Below, one piece after another: positions 1 to 6,224 of a stretch of 6,224 nucleotides of DNA (position 1 is its first letter; each line of letters opens with the position of its first letter). The position numbers and the translations under genes were made by a program. Origin of the DNA: an uncultured Acidobacteriota bacterium (GTDB lineage Bacteria; Acidobacteriota; Terriglobia; Terriglobales; Acidobacteriaceae); contig CAILBQ010000645.1 in assembly GCA_903832475.1 (NCBI GenBank), forward strand, positions 1-6,224, read 5' to 3'. The notes under the pieces are model-generated. The model made no database searches and had not been told where the DNA came from. It was given only the letters and a program-made list of their open reading frames with translations.

Positions 1-483
1 CGCGATGCCTAGCAATTTGTATAGCAGAATGACCACTACCTTGATGTGCGCCATGTGTTCCAGCGCGCCGAAATACACGGCGATGATCGAGCCGATGAAA
101 ATTTCCAGCACGAGAAGAAACTTGCCTTGCGTGAATAGGTATGTCTTGCAGGTTTCCCAGATGAGCTCCGAAACGTCGCCCATCGACTTGTGTACAGGTA
201 GTTTCTTGAGCTGCGTATAACTGATCAAGCCAAACAGGAGCCCCAGCGCGCACACGACCAACCCCGACTCCAGTAATGTTCTTCCATTGATGCCCAGAAA
301 GGTTGCCTGGCTCAGGTCCGGCAGCACGAGATGAGCCTCGCCGCCGCTCGCCTGCTGCGTCGCTTGGGCCAACGCCCGGCTGGGAATGCTCAGCAGAAAT
401 GTCACCGCGAGCATAGCGCCAAGTTGCAGGCTCGACGGTCGCATCAAGTTCACAAGAGATTTCAGAGTATTTCGATTTCGCAT
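1..483 (-). CDS. hppA: Membrane-bound ion-translocating pyrophosphatase, N-terminal part (cut by window edge)
   Basis: A reading frame that starts with ATG at 483 and runs off the left edge gives 161 residues without a stop. Seen: a basic start, a signal-like hydrophobic stretch (about residues 21-39, ending SRALAQA), a short polar segment, then hydrophobic segments at about 69-90, 121-140 and 147-160. Between them lie the motifs YTQLKKLPVH and SELIWETCKTYLFTQGKF. The latter sits where membrane pyrophosphatases carry the conserved loop after their first helix (IREGAxAYLxRQY in common members). I recall this ETCKTYL variant from acidobacterial and deltaproteobacterial pyrophosphatases. The family hydrolyses PPi in the cytoplasm and pumps H+ or Na+. 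The PPi-binding DxxxD motifs lie beyond the edge, so catalysis and ion choice cannot be judged. GGAG at 491-494, 7 nt before ATG, supports the start. The gene follows ppdK on the same strand, which fits PPi metabolism. The frame is secure; the family call is fairly sure. Confidence 0.75.
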   Translation of the reverse strand, partial: MRNRNTLKSLVNLMRPSSLQLGAMLAVTFLLSIPSRALAQATQQASGGEAHLVLPDLSQATFLGINGRTLLESGLVVCALGLLFGLISYTQLKKLPVHKSMGDVSELIWETCKTYLFTQGKFLLVLEIFIGSIIAVYFGALEHMAHIKVVVILLYKLLGIA

Positions 484-746
484 GTAGGTTCTCCGATAGG
501 CTACGAAACGTACGTGATTGCCAGTCTGGACCAGCAAAGAACAAAGCAGCTCGAAAGAACTCAATGTCCTGCGGTGCACCAGCTTTAGAATCGACTGATC
601 GATCGCTGTCGCGCGTATTCGGAATTCCCATCTGTTCGCGACCACTCATTTTCGACGACTTTGCAATCATTCGCCGTGTCCCGCATCACAATACGAACGC
701 GAAGTATTCATAACCCAATTCATGACATTTTGCTGGCTCGCCTAAA
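484..746 (-). other. Intergenic region upstream of the hppA-like gene
   Basis: Together with the terminator this forms a 313-bp gap between ppdK and the hppA-like gene. It is the expected place for the hppA promoter because a terminator precedes it on the minus strand. I looked for sigma70-type -35/-10 pairs on the minus strand. I found only weak partial matches, for example TATGAAT (complement of 706-712) and TTCTAAAG, neither with a good -35 partner. No small gene, tRNA or recognisable riboswitch was found. Confidence 0.5.
491..494 (-). promoter_or_regulatory. Shine-Dalgarno of the hppA-like gene
   Basis: The minus strand reads GGAG with a 7-nt spacer before ATG at 483-481. This supports that start over the in-frame ATG codons at residues 14 and 24, which would remove part of the signal-like N-terminus. 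Confidence 0.6.
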
Positions 747-780
747 ACAAAGGATGCTTCCCGTGGGAAGCATCCTTTGT
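747..780 (-). terminator. Rho-independent terminator of ppdK
   Basis: There is a perfect 16-bp inverted repeat: ACAAAGGATGCTTCCC at 747-762 and its exact complement at 765-780, with only 2 nt between them. In RNA the loop would open to at least 4 nt. On the minus strand the hairpin starts 16 nt after the ppdK stop codon and is followed by a U-rich tail (CUUUGUUUUAGG, the first part within the stem). The placement fits termination of ppdK and separates it from the hppA-like gene. The repeat is symmetrical, but no plus-strand gene ends here. Confidence 0.85.
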
Positions 781-796
781 CACCATTTCTAATCAG

Positions 797-3541
<2,745 letters not shown>

Positions 3542-3547
3542 AGTATT

Positions 3548-3552
3548 CCTCC
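3548..3552 (-). promoter_or_regulatory. Shine-Dalgarno that fixes the ppdK start
   Basis: The minus strand reads GGAGG, 6 nt before ATG at 3541-3539. This is a strong site at good spacing. It supports the longer PPDK N-terminus (about 20 residues before KYVYFFGGG), where many family members start directly at a short MxKYVYxF. No alternative start codon is visible between the two points. Confidence 0.8.
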
Positions 3553-4229
3553 GTTGGCTATGCGAAGAATACGTCTGCCCAAGTTCGGGGCCTGGGGGCC
3601 AGAAGGCTAGCTCAACAGGAAGGCCTGGTGGTACAGCTGGCGACTCGCTTGCAGCAGGACCTATTTCCGCTGCCGTTACATTCGAACCGCATTATGAAAC
3701 CGGCGACGAACAACTAGATGTGTCCGGCGTCACAAGGGCAAAGCGTCACAGTTCGAATCCATTTCAGCTCAATCGTCCCAGGAGTTCATCTCTTTCCATG
3801 GCTTGAACGACAAAAAAAGGCATCCAAATCCCATTCGACACTTGCCTGCCGTGCCTCCATGCAACATTTGCGCTCAACTTCGTTGAAGGCAGGCGCAGAG
3901 AAATTTCCGCGCCTGGTCGCGTTAGGCAACGTGATTGCTCTATACAACTTAGCGCGAATAACAGGGCGCTTGTTCCAGAACAATCTGCCTCGAAAGCGCC
4001 GGTAAGACGAGCAATACAGACCGTACCTGACGCACAACGGAAGCCATGCTTGATCACTACGCTAAGGATGTACGCTTCCCTCATAGACTGCCTTAGCAAT
4101 CGGATCAGCACTTTCTTAGCCAGGTGTCCTTTTTGGGGGCACCGCTTTGGCAGCGTTTCCTCTTGAATTCTCCGTCCGTCGCGACTCGAAAGTACACACG
4201 CCACAGCGCGCTCCCGGCAGTTCACGTGA
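3553..4229. other. Long divergent intergenic region, no convincing gene
   Basis: This is most of the roughly 820 bp between the divergent ppdK and cytochrome starts. Frames open here (minus 3764-4225 from GTG, minus 3786-4037 from TTG, plus 3718-4005) show no recognisable domain, no clear ribosome site and mutual overlap. The bases look less GC-rich than the flanking genes. I take it as non-coding or decayed sequence holding the promoters of both flanking units. No clear sigma70 promoter could be picked. Visible small structures are a GCGTCACA direct repeat (3727-3734, 3743-3750) and a 7-bp hairpin with one G-T pair (4123-4129 with 4137-4143). Confidence 0.5.
3727..3750. repeat. 8-bp direct repeat GCGTCACA, 16-bp period
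   Basis: GCGTCACA occurs at 3727-3734 and again at 3743-3750. A third 7-bp copy lies in inverse orientation as GTGACGC at 4226-4232, abutting the inverted repeat upstream of the cytochrome. Short repeats in a divergent promoter region can be regulator sites, but repeats this short can arise by chance. The function is unknown. Confidence 0.3.
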
Positions 4230-4256
4230 CGCGAATCACAACACTTGCGATTCGCG
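4230..4256. promoter_or_regulatory. Inverted repeat, possible operator upstream of the cytochrome operon
   Basis: CGCGAATC (4230-4237) and GATTCGCG (4249-4256) are exact 8-bp complements separated by 11 bp. Their centres are 19 bp apart, roughly two helical turns, as expected for a dimeric regulator binding one DNA face. The site lies about 105 bp upstream of the cytochrome ATG. It could instead be a hairpin in the leader RNA if transcription starts upstream. No regulator is identified. Confidence 0.4.
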
Positions 4257-4303
4257 AAATGTAGTCTTTAGCCAGCTTGCAAAAAGATTTTGTCCCACGC
4301 CAT

Positions 4304-4330
4304 CGCGTCTTCGGCACGAACGAAGACGCG
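4304..4330 (+). promoter_or_regulatory. Perfect 10-bp GC-rich hairpin in the cytochrome leader
   Basis: CGCGTCTTCG (4304-4313) pairs perfectly with CGAAGACGCG (4321-4330) around a 7-nt loop, GCACGAA. It ends 30 nt before the cytochrome ATG and about 19 nt before its Shine-Dalgarno. No U-run follows, so it is unlikely to be an intrinsic terminator. It may be an mRNA-stabilising or translation-modulating leader hairpin, or a palindromic operator. It lies inside the in-frame upstream extension that I rejected as coding. Confidence 0.5.
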
Positions 4331-4349
4331 TCGCTCAAGGGCCTTGTCG

Positions 4350-4355
4350 AAGGGA
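4350..4355 (+). promoter_or_regulatory. Shine-Dalgarno that fixes the cytochrome start
   Basis: AAGGGA with a 5-nt spacer precedes ATG at 4361. This start puts a clean signal peptide (MLRSLFGFALFAAVLSAG) at the N-terminus. The frame stays open upstream to a TTG at 4277, but that would add 28 mostly charged residues ahead of the signal peptide. Confidence 0.65.
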
Positions 4356-4360
4356 TCATC

Positions 4361-5290
4361 ATGCTGCGTTCGCTTTTCGGCTTTGCTCTTTTCGCAGCCG
4401 TGCTCTCGGCCGGCTCACAATCTGGAGCGCAAACGGCAGCCCGCGCAGCCAAGCCTTCCCCTTCTCACACGAAAGCCGTTCCCCCCAACCCAGCCGACTT
4501 CGTGGGATCAGAAACCTGCGAGACCTGCCACGCCGAAGTCGCCAAAAACTTCGCCACCAATCCTCACTCCAAACTGGCCCTCAAGCATGGCGGCGCGGGC
4601 GCAACCTGCGAGAGTTGCCACGGTCCAGGCAAAGCGCACGTGGAATCCGGCGGCGATGTCAACAAGATCCTCCAGTTTTCCTCCGCCACCCCGAAACTGA
4701 TCGACGACACCTGCCTCACCTGCCACGCCGGCTCGCACGCCAACTTCGAACGAACCACGCATGGCGCCGAAGGCGTCAGCTGCGTGAACTGCCATAGCAG
4801 TCACTCCCCCAAGACCGATACCAACCTGCTCAAGGCCCCCGAGCCCGCCCTTTGCTACGGCTGCCACACGGAGACCAAGGCGCAGTTTGCCCAGCCCTTC
4901 CATCACAAGGTCGACGAGGGCCTGATGAAGTGCAGCGATTGCCATAATCCGCACGGCACCTTCAACGACAAGCTGCAAAAAACCAGCGCCGACCAGAACG
5001 CCGTCTGTACCAAGTGCCACGCCGAGACCGCAGGGCCCTTCGTCTATGAACACCCCCCTCTCAAAACAGAAGGCTGCGTCTCCTGCCACTTCCCGCACGG
5101 CTCGCCCAACCCGCGCCTGCTGACCCGCAGCAATGTCAACTCGCTATGCCTGCAATGTCATACCGCTTCGCAGAATTTCACCGCGCCCGGAACGCCTTCT
5201 TTCCACAACCAGGCCAATCAATACCAGGCCTGCACCAATTGCCACACCCAGATTCACGGCTCCAACGCCAGCAACATTTTCTTCAAGTAA
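4361..5290 (+). CDS. dmsE: Periplasmic decahaem c-type cytochrome, DmsE/MtrA/PioA family
   Basis: A 309-residue exported electron carrier. The signal peptide is residues 1 to about 23 (cleavage likely SGA|QT), followed by a short Ala/Pro/Ser-rich linker to about 47. Ten CXXCH haem-binding motifs begin at Cys 53, 83, 118, 141, 165, 191, 216, 239, 263 and 291. That is exactly the decahaem count and about the length of MtrA, DmsE and PioA. Further histidines sit where distal ligands are expected (for example 69, 93, 134, 148, 181/182, 198, 231, 246, 282, 299), so all ten haems could be bis-histidine. Spacing of 23-28 residues through the last seven motifs suggests a compact wire. In characterised systems this protein docks inside an outer-membrane barrel and passes electrons between periplasm and cell exterior. 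The barrel candidate follows 13 bp downstream, implying an operon. The physiological donor or acceptor cannot be told from sequence; the symbol is a family label, not proof of DMSO reduction. Confidence 0.93.
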   Translation: MLRSLFGFALFAAVLSAGSQSGAQTAARAAKPSPSHTKAVPPNPADFVGSETCETCHAEVAKNFATNPHSKLALKHGGAGATCESCHGPGKAHVESGGDVNKILQFSSATPKLIDDTCLTCHAGSHANFERTTHGAEGVSCVNCHSSHSPKTDTNLLKAPEPALCYGCHTETKAQFAQPFHHKVDEGLMKCSDCHNPHGTFNDKLQKTSADQNAVCTKCHAETAGPFVYEHPPLKTEGCVSCHFPHGSPNPRLLTRSNVNSLCLQCHTASQNFTAPGTPSFHNQANQYQACTNCHTQIHGSNASNIFFK

Positions 5291-5294
5291 GGGA
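5289..5294 (+). promoter_or_regulatory. Shine-Dalgarno of the barrel gene, overlapping the cytochrome stop
   Basis: AAGGGA overlaps the last two bases of the cytochrome TAA and lies 9 nt before ATG at 5304. The tight junction supports co-transcription. An internal ATG at residue 26 would give a shorter signal peptide but has no clear ribosome site. Confidence 0.5.
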
Positions 5295-5303
5295 CGGCCA
5301 CTC

Positions 5304-6224
5304 ATGCGCAGAGCTATCTCGGTGACCCCTATCCCGCTCAGTTCGAAAAGAACGCCTCATCTCGTCGGCGCCTCGGGTATGTTCCTCTGCCTCGCGCTTT
5401 CGATCGGTGTCAGCCTTCCCACCCAGGCTCAAACAACAGCGTCGGCCCCGCCCGCCACGCCTGCCCCAGCCGCGTCGAAGGCCATCGACACCCCCAAGTC
5501 CAAAGACGCAACAGCTCCCGCTCCCGGCGACAATATCCGATTCGGATACACCGTCCACCAGGCGCTTGAACTGGGCGGACATCTCTCCAGCAATTCCGGC
5601 AGCAGCGCCGTCTACGACACTCTGGTCAATCTGCACTCCGGCCCGCGCATCCTCAGCCAGTCGCTCGACATGCGCGCGGTCCACCCCAAGCACTCCATGC
5701 TGTTCGACACTCTCACCACCAACAGCTTCGGCTACGCCGGCGACCCCAACAGCGTTTCCTACCTCAACTTCTCCAAAGGCAAAGCCTACGATTTTCGAGG
5801 CAGCTTCCGCCGCGACCGCCAGTACTTCGATTACAACCTGCTCGACAATCCGCTCATTCCGCCCTCCTCCACACCATACGTGCCGTTGCTCGACTCGCCG
5901 CACCTCTTCAACACCGTGCGCCGCAACACCGACCTCAATCTCACCCTGGCGCCGCTTTCCCCGGTCAGCGTTCGTTTCGGCTTCAACCACAGCGTCAGCA
6001 CCGGCCCGTCTCTCAGTTCAGTCCACTATGGCGCCGAGGCTTTGCTCACCCAGAACTGGCGCAACGCCAGCGACAGCTATATCGCCGGCCTCGATCTCAA
6101 GATCGCCCGCAAGACAACCATCAGCTACGACGAATTCATCACCGCCTACAAAGGCGACACGACATGGGGACTGACCGGCCTCAACTACCGGCTCTCCAAC
6201 GGTGCACCCGTATCGCTGGGCATC
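5304..6224 (+). CDS. Outer-membrane beta-barrel protein, MtrB/PioB-like partner of the cytochrome (3' end beyond window)
   Basis: The frame is open from ATG 5304 to the window end (307 codons, no stop). Seen: a 24-residue n-region, a hydrophobic core (FLCLALSIGVSLP) and a likely cleavage at TQA|QT (42/43). A Pro/Ala/Lys-rich linker (about 45-74) follows. After that come repeated amphipathic stretches with alternating hydrophobic and polar residues and aromatic ends, such as NIRFGYTVHQALELGG, DLNLTLAPL, SVRFGFNHS and WGLTGLNYRLSNG. This pattern is typical of outer-membrane strands. Other notable motifs are VNLHSGPRILSQS and RRDRQYFDYNLLDNPL. Its place 13 bp after a decahaem MtrA-type cytochrome is that of MtrB/PioB, the barrel that houses it. 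The visible part contains no CXXC motif like that of Shewanella MtrB; its only Cys is in the signal peptide. The coding and export calls are firm. The MtrB/PioB assignment is inferred mainly from context and strand pattern; a different porin family remains possible. Confidence 0.8.
   Translation, partial: MRRAISVTPIPLSSKRTPHLVGASGMFLCLALSIGVSLPTQAQTTASAPPATPAPAASKAIDTPKSKDATAPAPGDNIRFGYTVHQALELGGHLSSNSGSSAVYDTLVNLHSGPRILSQSLDMRAVHPKHSMLFDTLTTNSFGYAGDPNSVSYLNFSKGKAYDFRGSFRRDRQYFDYNLLDNPLIPPSSTPYVPLLDSPHLFNTVRRNTDLNLTLAPLSPVSVRFGFNHSVSTGPSLSSVHYGAEALLTQNWRNASDSYIAGLDLKIARKTTISYDEFITAYKGDTTWGLTGLNYRLSNGAPVSLGI

Noticed and set aside
1..588. Plus-strand short frames at 5-220 and 331-588
   Set aside because: The first, and most of the second, is antisense to the pyrophosphatase-like frame. 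Neither has recognisable features.
3743..3765. tRNA T-loop-like sequence (GTTCGAATCC)
   Set aside because: The flanking bases do not form a five-pair T-stem, and no acceptor, D or anticodon arm could be built around it.
4123..4143. Hairpin GGTGTCC / GGGCACC as a terminator
   Set aside because: The stem is only 7 bp with a G-T pair, the T-run is in the loop rather than after the stem, and no gene ends nearby.
3764..4225. Minus-strand 153-codon frame from GTG
   Set aside because: No recognisable domain, Cys/Arg-rich shadow-like composition, no clear ribosome site, and overlap with other equally open frames.
4277..4360. Upstream extension of the cytochrome to TTG at 4277
   Set aside because: It would place 28 charged residues before a normal signal peptide; ATG 4361 has its own Shine-Dalgarno.
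4508..5098. Minus-strand 196-codon open frame
   Set aside because: It is antisense to the ten-haem cytochrome; its Gly/Val-rich composition is the mirror of the real gene's codons.
5283..6174. Minus-strand frame 5283-5990 and plus-strand frame 5407-6174
   Set aside because: Both overlap the exported barrel protein frame that begins at 5304. The plus one is a Ser/Pro/Thr/Arg-rich shifted frame without domain character, whereas the 5304 frame has a signal peptide and strand pattern.

Overview
The window reads as chromosomal DNA of a Gram-negative bacterium, most likely an acidobacterium. This placement is an inference from protein character: an atypical membrane pyrophosphatase N-terminus beside pyruvate phosphate dikinase, and a DmsE/MtrA-type decahaem cytochrome followed by an outer-membrane barrel gene. 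No taxonomic marker such as rRNA is present. There are four protein-coding genes, two of them cut by the window edges. No tRNA, rRNA, CRISPR array, insertion sequence or phage gene was seen.

Left half, minus strand: a complete pyruvate phosphate dikinase gene (ppdK, 797-3541) has a strong Shine-Dalgarno at its start and a 16-bp perfect hairpin terminator just past its stop. Downstream in the same direction is the 5' part of a gene (1-483) whose product looks like the N-terminus of a membrane-bound, ion-pumping pyrophosphatase (hppA type). Together they suggest a pyrophosphate module. PPDK interconverts pyruvate + ATP + Pi and PEP + AMP + PPi, and the pump would hydrolyse PPi to energise the membrane or, in reverse, supply PPi. 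The terminator between them suggests separate transcription units.

Middle: about 820 bp (3542-4360) separates the divergent ppdK and cytochrome starts. I find no convincing gene there. It holds an 8-bp inverted repeat with 11-bp spacing (4230-4256), a 10-bp perfect hairpin in the cytochrome leader (4304-4330) and a small set of GCGTCAC-type repeats.

Right half, plus strand: a complete periplasmic decahaem c-type cytochrome (4361-5290, ten CXXCH motifs, DmsE/MtrA/PioA type) lies 13 bp upstream of a secreted, beta-strand-rich outer-membrane protein (5304 to the window edge) in the position of MtrB/PioB. By analogy with MtrAB and PioAB, the pair probably forms a conduit that carries electrons across the outer membrane. 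An extracellular MtrC-like cytochrome, if there is one, would lie beyond the window.
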